A stretch of DNA of 64,000 nt from Streptococcus suis (GTDB taxonomy: Bacteria; Bacillota; Bacilli; Lactobacillales; Streptococcaceae), in assembly GCF_902702775.1 (NCBI RefSeq), contig NZ_LR738724.1, positions 682,001 through 746,000 of the forward strand, in the 5' to 3' direction. Position 1 is the stretch's first letter. Each line of letters starts with the position of its first letter. Shown in pieces: positions 17,485 to 28,784 of this stretch. The notes under the pieces were generated by a model. The model was not told the origin of the DNA. It ran no database searches and worked only from the letters and a program-made list of their open reading frames with translations. Both the position numbers and the translations under genes were made by a program.

Positions 17485-17670
17485 TTAGAACAAGCCTTTA
17501 ACTTTATCTAAAAGACCGCTAACACCTTCAGAACCTGATAACAAGCCTTTTGCTTGTTCCAAGTATTCACCGAATTGGTCCTTGTTTTCTTCGATAAATT
17601 GTTTTGCACCATCAAAGTCTTTGTTTGCAATCAATTCTTTTACTTGGTTAAAAAGATCTACTGGATTCAT
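17485..17670 (-). CDS. Small helical protein of unknown function
   Basis: A 61-residue protein starting MNPVDLFNQVKELIANKDF. It is rich in alternating charged and hydrophobic residues, with two predicted amphipathic helices and a glycine/serine-rich turn (LSGSEGVSGLLDKVKGLF end). No signal peptide or cysteines. I chose ATG 17670 because TAGGAGGTGATTTCAAC gives an excellent RBS; the longer in-frame reading upstream has none. I do not recognise a characterised family. It is monocistronic between a HAD gene and a lactonase-like gene. Confidence 0.7.
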   Translation of the reverse strand: MNPVDLFNQVKELIANKDFDGAKQFIEENKDQFGEYLEQAKGLLSGSEGVSGLLDKVKGLF

Positions 17671-17733
17671 GTTGAAATCACCTCCTATGAGACTATTAAA
17701 CCAAAACTGGACGGATTTCACAACTGAAACGAC

Positions 17734-18738
17734 TTATAAAAATGTAACGCAAACTGCTTCAGGAACATAGAAATCGTGTGAAAGCTCAGTCAAACAGCCA
17801 TTTTCGGCATCTCTTTCGAATACAGTTGCATTGTCAGAATCTTGATGGACAACAATCAAATGCTTTTCATCAGGACTAAGCGTGAAATCGCGAGGAGTTT
17901 TTCCATTTGTTGGGACGATTTCAACTAATTCTAAGCTGGCATCAGCAAGCGTTTTGTAGACTGCGATAGAGTCGTTTCCGCGGTTGGATCCATAAATAAA
18001 TTTACCATCCTTTGTGATGCGAATAGCGGCAGTTCCGTTGAAACCAGTATGGTCTTCTGGGAGAGTAGAGACAGTTTGTAGGTGTTCAAATTGTCCCCAG
18101 CCGTCATAGATAAGCACCTCAATAGTTGAATTGAGTTCACAGATGAGATAGGCGATTTTTGCGACAGGATGGAAGACAATGTGACGTGGACCACTTCCTG
18201 GCGCAGCCTGATAGGTTGCGATTTTCTCTACTTTTCCTTGGTCAGATACCTTATAGGTTACCACTTGATCACATCCTAAATCACAGGTTACTAAAAATTT
18301 ATCGGGTGTCAAATCAGAAAAGTGAACATGGGCGGAAGCTTGGTTTTCGTGCGGACCAGATCCTTCGTGTTGAGCGACATCAGCTAATTCTAGAGAACCA
18401 TCCGCTAAACGTTTATAAACAAGTAGTTGCCCTTTGTGGAAATTGGAGCCATAAACTAAATCTCTTGCTTCATCTACAGCGACATAGCAAAGTGGTGCGC
18501 CCTCTGATACAACATGGTTGAGTAGAGTATAGTCAGCATTAAAGGCAGCGATACCTCCTAGACCATTTTCAGCGCCGACGGAGTATAGATGTCCGGCCTT
18601 ATCAAAGGCAAGGTAGGTAGGGTTAGGTTCTTCAGTGACCAATTCTAGATTGCTAAGTTGTCCTGTTTCAGAGTCAAAATTTGCTTTATAAATTCCTTTT
18701 GATTCACGTTTTGTATAGGTACCGAAATAGATAGTCAT
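17734..18738 (-). CDS. Lactonase-family seven-bladed beta-propeller protein (6-phosphogluconolactonase-like)
   Basis: A 334-residue protein of the YbhE/Pgl lactonase family. Repeating beta-propeller blades carry the usual phrases: TYTKRESKGIY at the start, GSGPHENQASAHVHFS near residue 125, GSGPRHIVFHP near 182, NRGNDSIAVYK near 250 and GKTPRDFTLSPDEKHLIV near 280. Members hydrolyse 6-phosphogluconolactone in the pentose phosphate pathway; most streptococcal copies are untested. There is no signal peptide, so it is cytoplasmic. RBS AAGGAG sits 6 bases before ATG. Confidence 0.85.
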   Translation of the reverse strand: MTIYFGTYTKRESKGIYKANFDSETGQLSNLELVTEEPNPTYLAFDKAGHLYSVGAENGLGGIAAFNADYTLLNHVVSEGAPLCYVAVDEARDLVYGSNFHKGQLLVYKRLADGSLELADVAQHEGSGPHENQASAHVHFSDLTPDKFLVTCDLGCDQVVTYKVSDQGKVEKIATYQAAPGSGPRHIVFHPVAKIAYLICELNSTIEVLIYDGWGQFEHLQTVSTLPEDHTGFNGTAAIRITKDGKFIYGSNRGNDSIAVYKTLADASLELVEIVPTNGKTPRDFTLSPDEKHLIVVHQDSDNATVFERDAENGCLTELSHDFYVPEAVCVTFL

Positions 18739-18817
18739 AGGATTCTCCTTTTTGGAAATGATTGATAAAATTATACCATGTTTTTCTGAGAAAGTCGTAT
18801 AAATTCTGTAGTTGATT

Positions 18818-18847
18818 TTTACAAAAATCCTTTCTCCATGTTACAAT
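18818..18847 (+). promoter_or_regulatory. Promoter of the AI-2E transporter/TPR operon
   Basis: TTTACA (18818-18823), 18 bases, TACAAT (18842-18847) with TGT ahead of it. Confidence 0.6.
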
Positions 18848-18873
18848 AGAAAAAAAGACTAGGAGTGTATTAG

Positions 18874-20040
18874 ATGGAGGATAAGCATCAAAAATTTAGT
18901 CTGACTTGGTTTTTCCGCTTGTTTTTAAATAGTCAAGCGGTGACATTTTTATTAGTAACCTTGCTGACTTTTTTGACCATATTTATTTTCAGTAAAATTA
19001 GTTTTTTATTCAGACCAATAGGAAGCTTTTTAGAAATTGTATTGTTACCGATGATTTTAACAGGTCTTTTGTATTACCTATTAAATCCGATGGTTGACTG
19101 GATGGAAAAGCATAAAATTTCTCGTACAGTTGGTATTTCCATTCTCTTTGTTTTAATCAGTCTTCTCATTATCTGGGGACTGGCGGTGGCAATTCCGAGT
19201 ATTCAAGAGCAAGTGACATCTTTTGCGCAAAATCTTCCTTCGAATATCCAGAAAATCGAAGGACAGGTAACTGGGCTCCTACAGGATCAGCGCTTTGAAC
19301 AATTTAGACCAACAGCTCTGGAGATGTTAAATAAGGTCAATGATCAGATCGTTGCCTATGCTCAGAAGTTTTCTTCAAGCGCTGTGAACTGGGCAAGTAA
19401 TTTGATTTCAACCGCTTCACAGATTATTGTTGCTATTTTGATTATGCCCTTTATTCTCTTTTATCTATTACGGGATGGTCAGTATTTGAATAAACACATT
19501 ACCCAATATCTACCAACCAAGTGGAGAGAACCGATTGGAACAGTACTATCAGATGTGAATGGGCAATTATCAAACTATGTTCGTGGTCAGGTGACCGTTG
19601 CGATTATTGTTGCCCTGATGTTCTCAGTGATGTTCTCAATCATTGGTCTTAGTTATCCAATAACTTTGGGGGTGATGGCTGGTTTTCTCAATCTAATTCC
19701 GTATTTGGGTTCTTTCTTGGCCATGATTCCAGCTGTTATTTTAGGATTGATTGCTGGTCCAATCATGCTGATAAAGGTTTTAGTAGTCTTTATGATTGAG
19801 CAGACTATAGAAGGTCGTTTTGTGACACCATTGATTATCGGAAGCTCCCTAAGTATTCATCCGATTACCATTTTATTTGTATTATTGACAGCTGGTCAGA
19901 TGTACGGTGTCCTAGGAGTTCTTCTGGGAATTCCAATATATGCCTCTATTAAGGTTTTAGTGAAAGCGGCATTTGAATGGTACAAGGCACACAGTAGTTT
20001 GTATGAAGATGAAGAAAATGAGGTTGTGAATGAACAATAG
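18874..20040 (+). CDS. AI-2E family (UPF0118) transporter
   Basis: A 388-residue membrane protein of the AI-2 exporter/TqsA-like family. There are two N-terminal helices (residues about 20-45 and 50-70), a third near 85-105, an extracytoplasmic helical segment (VTSFAQNLPSNIQKIEGQ), then about five C-terminal helices. The family motif GLSYPITLGVMAGFLNLIPYLGSFLAMIPAV near residue 255 and EGRFVTPLIIG near 310 are clear. Members export small molecules or act as Na/Li-proton antiporters; the substrate is not deducible. Its end overlaps the next gene by 11 bases. Confidence 0.88.
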   Translation: MEDKHQKFSLTWFFRLFLNSQAVTFLLVTLLTFLTIFIFSKISFLFRPIGSFLEIVLLPMILTGLLYYLLNPMVDWMEKHKISRTVGISILFVLISLLIIWGLAVAIPSIQEQVTSFAQNLPSNIQKIEGQVTGLLQDQRFEQFRPTALEMLNKVNDQIVAYAQKFSSSAVNWASNLISTASQIIVAILIMPFILFYLLRDGQYLNKHITQYLPTKWREPIGTVLSDVNGQLSNYVRGQVTVAIIVALMFSVMFSIIGLSYPITLGVMAGFLNLIPYLGSFLAMIPAVILGLIAGPIMLIKVLVVFMIEQTIEGRFVTPLIIGSSLSIHPITILFVLLTAGQMYGVLGVLLGIPIYASIKVLVKAAFEWYKAHSSLYEDEENEVVNEQ

Positions 20041-21259
20041 TGAAAAAATGTTGGTTTGTTTGGACCAACAGGATTTAGACAAGGCAGATAAGTATTTCAA
20101 GCGCGCCTTGGTGCAAGATGATAGCGAAACGCTTTTGTCCTTGGCAGCCTACTTAGAAGGCATTGGTTTTTTCCCACAGGCTAGACAAATCTATGAACAG
20201 GTCAAAGAAGAATTTCCCGAAGTACTGATCAATCTTGCCCAAATAGCATTTGAAGATGGCTTGGTTGAAGAATCTTTCGGATACTTGGAGGAAATTTCGG
20301 AAGACAGTTCTGTCTATGTGGAAGCCTTGTTGGTTAAGGCGGACCTGTATCAGGCAGAAGGCTTGTCGGATGTGGCGCGTGAAAAATTGTTAGAAGCAAG
20401 TTACTTATCAGATGAACCCATCATCCTCTTTGGCTTAGCAGAATTGGATATGGAACTGGAGCTTTTTAATGAGGCTATTTCCTACTATGCCCAGCTGGAT
20501 AATCGTGAAATCTACGAATTAACGGGAGTTTCTACCTATCAGCGAATTGGTATTGCCTATGCAAGTTTAGGGAAATTTGAAGCGGCCATTGAATTTTTGG
20601 AAAAAGCTGTTGAGTTGGAATACGATGATCAGACGGTTTTTGAGTTAGCTGCTCTGCTATTTGAACGAGAAGAATACCAAAAGGCCAATCTCTATTTCAA
20701 GCAGTTGGATACCATCAATCCTGATTTTGAGGGCTATGAATATGCCTATGCTCAGTCGCTTCATGCCGAGCATAAGATTGAAGAAGCCTTGGCAATGACA
20801 GAAAAGGGCTTGGCCAAAAATGATTTTGATGCCAATCTCTTGCTTCAAGCTTCTCAGTATGCCTATGAATTGCATGACGAGGAGTCTGCGGAAGAATATC
20901 TCCTCAAGGCAAAAGAGGTGGCAGATGATAGTAACGAACTAGCTCTGCGCTTGTCCAATCTGTATCTTGAGCAGGAACGATTTGAAGAGGTTGTGGCTTT
21001 ATTTGATGAAGAGGTAGATAACGTTCTAGCTCGCTGGAATATGGCCAAAGCCTATCAAGCTCTAGAAAGAGATGATGAAGCTATTGAGCTTTACGATGAA
21101 TTGGCTGGAGAATTGGCTGAGAATCCTGAATTTTTGGCTGATTACGTAGCGATTTTACGTCAACTTGGTCGTTTGGATGAGGCAAAAAAGCAAGCTAGTC
21201 GTTTTATCCAATTGGTGCCAGACGATTTAGCCATGCAAGAATTTTTGAATGAAGAGTAG
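20030..21259 (+). CDS. Tetratricopeptide repeat protein
   Basis: A 409-residue cytoplasmic protein built almost entirely of TPR helical pairs (for example AISYYAQLDNREIYELTG, FEAAIEFLEKAVELEYDD, IEEALAMTEKGLAKNDFDA, DEAIELYDELAGELAENPE). Very acidic. TPR scaffolds mediate protein-protein contacts; no enzymatic domain is present. It is coupled by overlap to the AI-2E-type transporter and is followed after 3 bases by acetolactate decarboxylase, so all three are likely one transcript. The specific partner is unknown. Confidence 0.85.
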   Translation: MNNSEKMLVCLDQQDLDKADKYFKRALVQDDSETLLSLAAYLEGIGFFPQARQIYEQVKEEFPEVLINLAQIAFEDGLVEESFGYLEEISEDSSVYVEALLVKADLYQAEGLSDVAREKLLEASYLSDEPIILFGLAELDMELELFNEAISYYAQLDNREIYELTGVSTYQRIGIAYASLGKFEAAIEFLEKAVELEYDDQTVFELAALLFEREEYQKANLYFKQLDTINPDFEGYEYAYAQSLHAEHKIEEALAMTEKGLAKNDFDANLLLQASQYAYELHDEESAEEYLLKAKEVADDSNELALRLSNLYLEQERFEEVVALFDEEVDNVLARWNMAKAYQALERDDEAIELYDELAGELAENPEFLADYVAILRQLGRLDEAKKQASRFIQLVPDDLAMQEFLNEE

Positions 21260-21262
21260 TTT

Positions 21263-21979
21263 ATGCAAGTAAATCGATTATTTCAATACAATACCTTAGG
21301 TGCCTTAATGGCTGGACTGTATGGCGGCTCCTTGACGGTTGGCGAATTGTTGGAACATGGTGATTTGGGTTTGGGAACCCTGGATTCCATTGACGGTGAG
21401 CTGATTGTCTTGGATGGAAAGGCTTATCAGGCAAAGGGGGCAGGGGAGAAACCAGAAGTGGTTGAAGTTCCTGCTGATATGAAGGTTCCCTATGCAGCGG
21501 TTATTTTTCATGAAGCAGAAGTCATTTTCAAACAACGCTTTGAAATGACTAGCGATGAATTGCACCAGAGGATTGAATCCTATTATGATGGCGAAAATCT
21601 TTTTCGTTCTATCAAAATCAAAGGGACATTTTCACGGATGCATGTTCGTATGATTCCTAAATCGGCTTCGGATGTTCGATTTGCGGAGGTGGCTAGTCGC
21701 CAGCCTGAGTATACCGCTGAGAATATTTCAGGTACCATTGTTGGTATTTGGACGCCAGAGATTTTCCATGGTGTCAGTGTGGCTGGTTATCATTTGCATT
21801 TTATCTCGGATGACTTGACCTTTGGCGGGCATGTCATGGACTATGTTATCTCAGAAGGAATGGTGGAAGTGGGGCCAGTAGATCAACTAGACCAACGTTT
21901 TCCTGTTCAAGACCGCCAGTATCTTTTTGCTAAGTTCAACGCTAAGGAAGTTAGAGAAGATATTGATAAGGCGGAGTAG
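21263..21979 (+). CDS. budA: Alpha-acetolactate decarboxylase
   Basis: A 238-residue enzyme converting 2-acetolactate to acetoin, which diverts pyruvate to a neutral product and prevents acetolactate build-up. The fold marks are LGTLDSIDGELIVLDGKAYQ near residue 35 and the zinc histidines in GVSVAGYHLHFISDDLTFGGHVMDY near 175-195. Length is typical. Acetolactate synthase is not in this window. It is the last gene of the transporter-TPR operon; the RBS (GAAGAG) is weak, fitting translational coupling. A bidirectional terminator follows. Confidence 0.93.
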   Translation: MQVNRLFQYNTLGALMAGLYGGSLTVGELLEHGDLGLGTLDSIDGELIVLDGKAYQAKGAGEKPEVVEVPADMKVPYAAVIFHEAEVIFKQRFEMTSDELHQRIESYYDGENLFRSIKIKGTFSRMHVRMIPKSASDVRFAEVASRQPEYTAENISGTIVGIWTPEIFHGVSVAGYHLHFISDDLTFGGHVMDYVISEGMVEVGPVDQLDQRFPVQDRQYLFAKFNAKEVREDIDKAE

Positions 21980-21988
21980 GTTTCAATA

Positions 21989-22024
21989 CAGAAAAATCCA
22001 TGAACTAGATTTTCATGGATTTTA
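21989..22024. terminator. Bidirectional terminator between budA and rqcH
   Basis: AAAATCCATGAA pairs with TTTTCATGGATTTT around a short loop, A-rich before and T-rich after. It lies partly inside the 3' end of rqcH. Confidence 0.75.
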
Positions 22025-23663
22025 TTTTATCTTCAGTTGGGGTGACACGGAGGGTTTTCTGACCTCGGTAGGTCACAAAGCCTGGTTTGCCACCTGTTGG
22101 CTTATGGAGTTTTTTGGCTTCAATCATATCGACTTGGACCAGATTGGAATGTCTGGCCTTAGAGAAATAGGCGGCTAACTCCGCCGCATCGGTCTTGACC
22201 TCGTCGCTTGGGTCCAAGTTGTCTGTGATAACCACATGACTGCCTGGAATGTCTTTGGCATGGAACCAGAGTTCACCTTTCTTGGCCATTTTGAAGGTCA
22301 ACTCATCATTTTGCAGGTTATTTTTCCCGACCAGAATAATAGTCTTCCCGTCCGTCGCCAAGTATCGCTCAGGTTTCTGACGCTTATGGATTTTCTCACG
22401 GTGGCGACGTTTGAGGTAGCCTGTTTCAATCAATTCCTCACGGATTTCATCGATTTCTGCCAGACTAGCCTGTCCCAGCATGGTGTCAACGGACTCCAGA
22501 TAGACAATGGTTGCCTTGGTCTCCTCAATCAAGTTGGTTAGGTGTTTGACCGCCTCCTTGAGTTTCTGGTACTTCTTGAAATAACGCTGGGCATTTTGGC
22601 TAGGAGTCAAAGCCACATCCAACTCAATTTCCAGTTCCTGGCCCGTATAGTAGTTGTCTAACCGCACGCTCGGCTGGTCGTTGGGTACCTGATGCAGATA
22701 GGTGGTCAGGAGCTCACCCTTTTGCCGCACCAACTCCGCCGTCTCAGTATCCGCCAATTCCTGCTCCTGCTTGACCAGCTTCTTGCGATTCTTCTCTAAC
22801 TCACTGGCCACCCGCTTGATCAACTCATTGGCCTGTTGGGCCACCCGATCCCGCTCTGCTTTGTCCTGATAGTAGAAGTCCAACAGACTGCTCAGGCTCT
22901 CAAAGTGTGGCTGGTTTTCAGGGCTATTGGCAAATGGCAGAGCAGCATAGGATTTGTCCGTTAGGCTAGGCTGTGTAGCCTGGTCAAAAAAGGCACGGAA
23001 GTTCTTGAGGCGGTCCGTCTGTAAGTGACTGGCCAGTTCAGAAGCTGTATCCCGCCCCAAACCTTGAAAGACCTGTTGGAGATTTTTTGGACTCAGTTCC
23101 TGAGTCGATAAGATTTCAAACAATTTCTCATCAGACACCGTATAAGGATTGAGAGAATGTGTCTCCGGTGGACGAATATAGGTGGAGCCTGGCAAGATAG
23201 TTCGGTAGGAGTTTTGCGAGAAACCAACGTGCTTGATAGCCTCAATAATCTTCTGTTCAGACTTATCTACCAAGATGATATTGCTGTGCTTGCCCATGAT
23301 TTCCACAATCAAGGTAGCTTGGATATGGTCGCCAATCTCGTCCTTGTTGGACACCGAAAATTCTAAGATGCGGTCATTGTCCAACTGACGAATCTCCTCG
23401 ATAATGGCACCCTGTAAGTATTTTCGTAAAATCATGGTAAAGGTATTGGGCACTTTTGGATTGGTAAAGTCCGACTGGGTCAGCTGAACCCGCCCGAAAA
23501 CCGAATGGGCGGACAGGAGCAACTTATGGCTCTGACGGTTGCTGCGGATGTTGAGGACAATCTCCTGTTCAAAGGGTTGGTTGATTTTCTGAATCCGCCC
23601 ACCTTCTAAATTGGCCCTTAACTCAGCCGTCATGTGATGTAAAAAAAATCCGTCAAAAGACAT
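22005..23663 (-). CDS. rqcH: NFACT protein RqcH (Rqc2 homologue), fibronectin/fibrinogen-binding protein FBPS
   Basis: A 552-residue NFACT protein. NFACT-N (MSFDGFFLHHMTAELRANLEGGRIQKI) has the conserved DR pair in QLDNDRILEF near residue 100, needed for tRNA recruitment in RqcH. HhH and long coiled-coil segments (about residues 270-410) follow, then NFACT-R near residue 430 onward (ATDGKTIILVGKNNLQND, GELWFHAKDIPGSHVVI). RqcH adds alanine tails to nascent chains on stalled 50S subunits. The same protein is known as a fibronectin-binding adhesin in S. suis and pneumococci although it lacks a signal peptide. The C-terminal NFACT-C is absent, as in most bacteria. Confidence 0.92.
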   Translation of the reverse strand: MSFDGFFLHHMTAELRANLEGGRIQKINQPFEQEIVLNIRSNRQSHKLLLSAHSVFGRVQLTQSDFTNPKVPNTFTMILRKYLQGAIIEEIRQLDNDRILEFSVSNKDEIGDHIQATLIVEIMGKHSNIILVDKSEQKIIEAIKHVGFSQNSYRTILPGSTYIRPPETHSLNPYTVSDEKLFEILSTQELSPKNLQQVFQGLGRDTASELASHLQTDRLKNFRAFFDQATQPSLTDKSYAALPFANSPENQPHFESLSSLLDFYYQDKAERDRVAQQANELIKRVASELEKNRKKLVKQEQELADTETAELVRQKGELLTTYLHQVPNDQPSVRLDNYYTGQELEIELDVALTPSQNAQRYFKKYQKLKEAVKHLTNLIEETKATIVYLESVDTMLGQASLAEIDEIREELIETGYLKRRHREKIHKRQKPERYLATDGKTIILVGKNNLQNDELTFKMAKKGELWFHAKDIPGSHVVITDNLDPSDEVKTDAAELAAYFSKARHSNLVQVDMIEAKKLHKPTGGKPGFVTYRGQKTLRVTPTEDKIKSMKI

Positions 23664-23767
23664 GGTTTTCCTCTTTCTAATAGCTATAACTCAGTCTAGT
23701 ATATCATAAATCAGTGACTTTTTAACGAAGGGGACTAAAAGAAGTATTCTTATATTTTTATAAATTA

Positions 23768-23796
23768 TTGACAAATTCTTTAATTTATATTAAAAT
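23768..23796 (+). promoter_or_regulatory. Promoter of the licT-bglPA operon
   Basis: TTGACA (23768-23773), 17 bases, TAAAAT (23791-23796). A cre-like sequence TTGAAAATGGTTACAG (23796-23811) begins at the end of the -10, matching 13 of 16 cre positions. Confidence 0.7.
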
Positions 23797-23860
23797 TGAA
23801 AATGGTTACAGAGTTATTAAATTTTTTAAGCTAGAAGTACCAACTAATAATTGAAATAAA

Positions 23861-23945
23861 AGGATGTTATCGCTTTAAGGCGAGCAGGAACCTATTTAAA
23901 TGAATCGATACGATATATGTCGATTTCTTTTAAGTAGGTTCTTTT
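23861..23945 (+). promoter_or_regulatory. RAT antiterminator RNA and overlapping terminator
   Basis: The RAT-like segment (23861-23893) contains GGATGTTATCGC, a short loop, then GCGAGCAGGAACC, following the BglG/LicT RAT pattern. Its 3' edge overlaps the left arm of an intrinsic terminator (GAACCTA 23888-23894 pairing with TAGGTTC, then TTTT at 23942-23945). The two structures are mutually exclusive, so binding of dephosphorylated LicT would allow read-through. Confidence 0.88.
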
Positions 23946-23968
23946 ATTTTAAGTTTAAAGGAAAATTT

Positions 23969-24808
23969 ATGATCATAAAGCGTGTATTAAATCATAATGC
24001 AGTCATAGCACAAAATAATAAGAACGTTGATATCTTGTTGTTTGGTAAAGGAATTGCATTTGGAAAGAAGGTCGGAGATGCGATCCCACCTTCTTCGATA
24101 GAAAAAAGTTTTTTGCTCAAGAATAGCGATAATATGAATCGCTTTACGGAACTATTTATCGATGTTCCTATTGAGTTGGTTTATGTTTGTGAGAAAATAA
24201 TAAATTTAGGAAAGATAACACTTGGAAATCATTTTGATGAGATTATTTACATCAATTTGACAGATCATATCAATTCTAGTATAGAAAGACATAAGGAAGG
24301 AGTAGTCGTTACGAACCCTCTTAGATGGGAAATTGCCAAATATTATAAAGAGGAGTTTGAACTGGGGAAAAAAGCATTATCCATCATAAAAAAAGATTTA
24401 CATGTCGAACTCCCAGTTGATGAAGCAGCCTTCATCGCTTTGCATTTTGTCAATGCGAATTTGGAAAATATTTTTCAAGAATCTTATCGTATTACTGGAA
24501 TTATCATGAAGATTGAACAAATTATTCAAGACTATTATTCTACAGAATTCAATCAAGACTCTATTGATTACTACCGATTCATCACACATGTTAAATTGTT
24601 TGCTCATCGTTTGGTAGAGGGGAATGAATACCACGATGAAGATGATGTGGATCTTTTAGAGTTAATGAAAAAGAAGTATCCAAGAGAGTACCAATGTGGA
24701 ACTCGAGTAGCGGACTTTATTCGGTTAGAATATGATTATCTACTGAGTCCAAGTGAATTAGTCTATTTAATTGCTCACATTCGGCGTTTAACAAAAAATT
24801 TATCATAA
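23969..24808 (+). CDS. licT: BglG/LicT-family transcription antiterminator
   Basis: A 279-residue RNA-binding regulator. The N-terminal CAT domain (residues 1-55, MIIKRVLNHNAVIAQNN...DILLFGKGIAFGKKVGD) binds the RAT hairpin just upstream. PRD1 follows (conserved histidines near NLTDHINSSIERH and the ALHFVNANLE segment) and then PRD2 (FITHVKLFAHRLVEG, LVYLIAHIRRL). PTS-dependent phosphorylation of PRD histidines is the known control. The start is set by AAAGGAAAATTT before ATG 23969; codons upstream lie in the leader terminator. It controls its own operon with bglP and bglA. Confidence 0.93.
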   Translation: MIIKRVLNHNAVIAQNNKNVDILLFGKGIAFGKKVGDAIPPSSIEKSFLLKNSDNMNRFTELFIDVPIELVYVCEKIINLGKITLGNHFDEIIYINLTDHINSSIERHKEGVVVTNPLRWEIAKYYKEEFELGKKALSIIKKDLHVELPVDEAAFIALHFVNANLENIFQESYRITGIIMKIEQIIQDYYSTEFNQDSIDYYRFITHVKLFAHRLVEGNEYHDEDDVDLLELMKKKYPREYQCGTRVADFIRLEYDYLLSPSELVYLIAHIRRLTKNLS

Positions 24809-24818
24809 GGAGTCTATT

Positions 24819-28099
<3,281 letters not shown>

Positions 28100-28144
28100 A
28101 CTCTTAAGGTATTAAAAAGTTTTCAGAAAATTTAATCAAAAGTA

Positions 28145-28173
28145 TTGACAAAGATTGTTGGATACCGTATAAT
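28145..28173 (+). promoter_or_regulatory. Consensus promoter of the trp T-box leader
   Basis: TTGACA (28145-28150), 17 bases, TATAAT (28168-28173); perfect match to the housekeeping consensus. Confidence 0.9.
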
Positions 28174-28179
28174 CGTCTG

Positions 28180-28577
28180 TAATCAGAAGAAGTAGTAAAG
28201 CAGAAGTCTTCAGGGAGCCTGTGGTACTGAGAACGGGTGGCGGAGTTTTATGAAATGGGCTGATGTGCATTTATGTCTATTTTATGACGTCGTTAGTCGT
28301 GCTTGCCGTACCACCAGTACTGCCTTCGCCCGACTGCCTAGTCCTAAAATACCCTAAATTCACATGGATTGTTTGGCATAGCATACTTTCAGTAATCAGC
28401 CAAAACAGTCACGCAAATGAACTTAAAACAATGATAGTTCGGTCCGCACACCTTACAGTGCAACTCCTTGTTAGAGGAGATGAGATATGGGAGGATTCTA
28501 GACAATTTCCATAAGTGAGGTGGCACCGTGTCATTGACGCCCTCGCATACTGTTTATCAGTATGCGGGGGCTTTTTA
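28180..28577 (+). promoter_or_regulatory. T-box riboswitch, probably tRNA-Trp responsive
   Basis: Stem I features are present: an AGTA-box-like AGAAGTAGTAAAG at 28189-28201 and a distal loop region around AGGGAGCC and GAGAACGGG. The T-box itself is GTGAGGTGGCACCGTG (28515-28530), followed by the terminator GCCCTCGCATACTG / CAGTATGCGGGGGC plus T run (28539-28577). The TGGC bulge would pair with a G discriminator, as tRNA-Trp has. TGG at 28256-28258 is a candidate specifier codon. Control of trpXYZ supports Trp. At about 400 nt it is longer than usual because of an apparent inserted repeat. Confidence 0.85.
28286..28345 (+). repeat. BOX-like module inside the T-box leader
   Basis: The segment with CTTGCC, CCAGTACTGC and TGCCTAGTCCTAAAA aligns, by eye at about 70 percent, with the reverse complement of the repeat at 32612-32670 and with 28606-28664. 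It lies between stem I and the antiterminator. Confidence 0.5.
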
Positions 28578-28599
28578 CTTGTCTTCGTAGAGTGCTTTT

Positions 28600-28665
28600 A
28601 TATTGCGTCACGTTCGGCTTGCCTAACTTGAGTTATGTCTGCGCCTCCGTTCCTTATCTAAAAGC
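28600..28665 (+). repeat. BOX-like module between the T-box and the leader peptide
   Basis: CTTGCCTAACTTGAGTTATG and the following GTTCCTTATCTAAAAG match the reverse complement of the 32612-32670 repeat closely. Confidence 0.6.
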
Positions 28666-28702
28666 AATCTACTTTGACAATTATTAACAAAATGAGGTAA
28701 TC

Positions 28703-28747
28703 ATGATGAAACGATGGCGATGGTGGAATAGAGTATTGAAGACGTAG
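28703..28747 (+). CDS. Trp-rich leader peptide upstream of trpX
   Basis: A 14-codon reading frame, MMKRWRWWNRVLKT, with an SD-like TGAGG 7-8 bases upstream of ATG. Three of 14 codons are TGG, including a WW pair, which is what transcription- or translation-attenuation leader peptides for tryptophan look like. It ends 37 bases before the trpX start. No terminator fits between its stop codon and trpX, so if it is functional it would act on trpX translation or mRNA fate rather than by classical attenuation. It is too short for homology to decide; the call rests on composition and position. Confidence 0.6.
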   Translation: MMKRWRWWNRVLKT

Positions 28748-28784
28748 AAATTGGATATTGTGCATTTTTAAAAGGAGAATGAAT

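Noticed and set aside
28263..28514. 83-codon frame within the T-box leader
   Set aside because: It covers the riboswitch and the inserted repeat, has no SD, and the product is not protein-like.
28674..28702. TTGACA at 28674 as a second trpX promoter
   Set aside because: The spacing puts GTAATC at -10, and the leader peptide start would lie within the promoter; no acceptable -10 is found.
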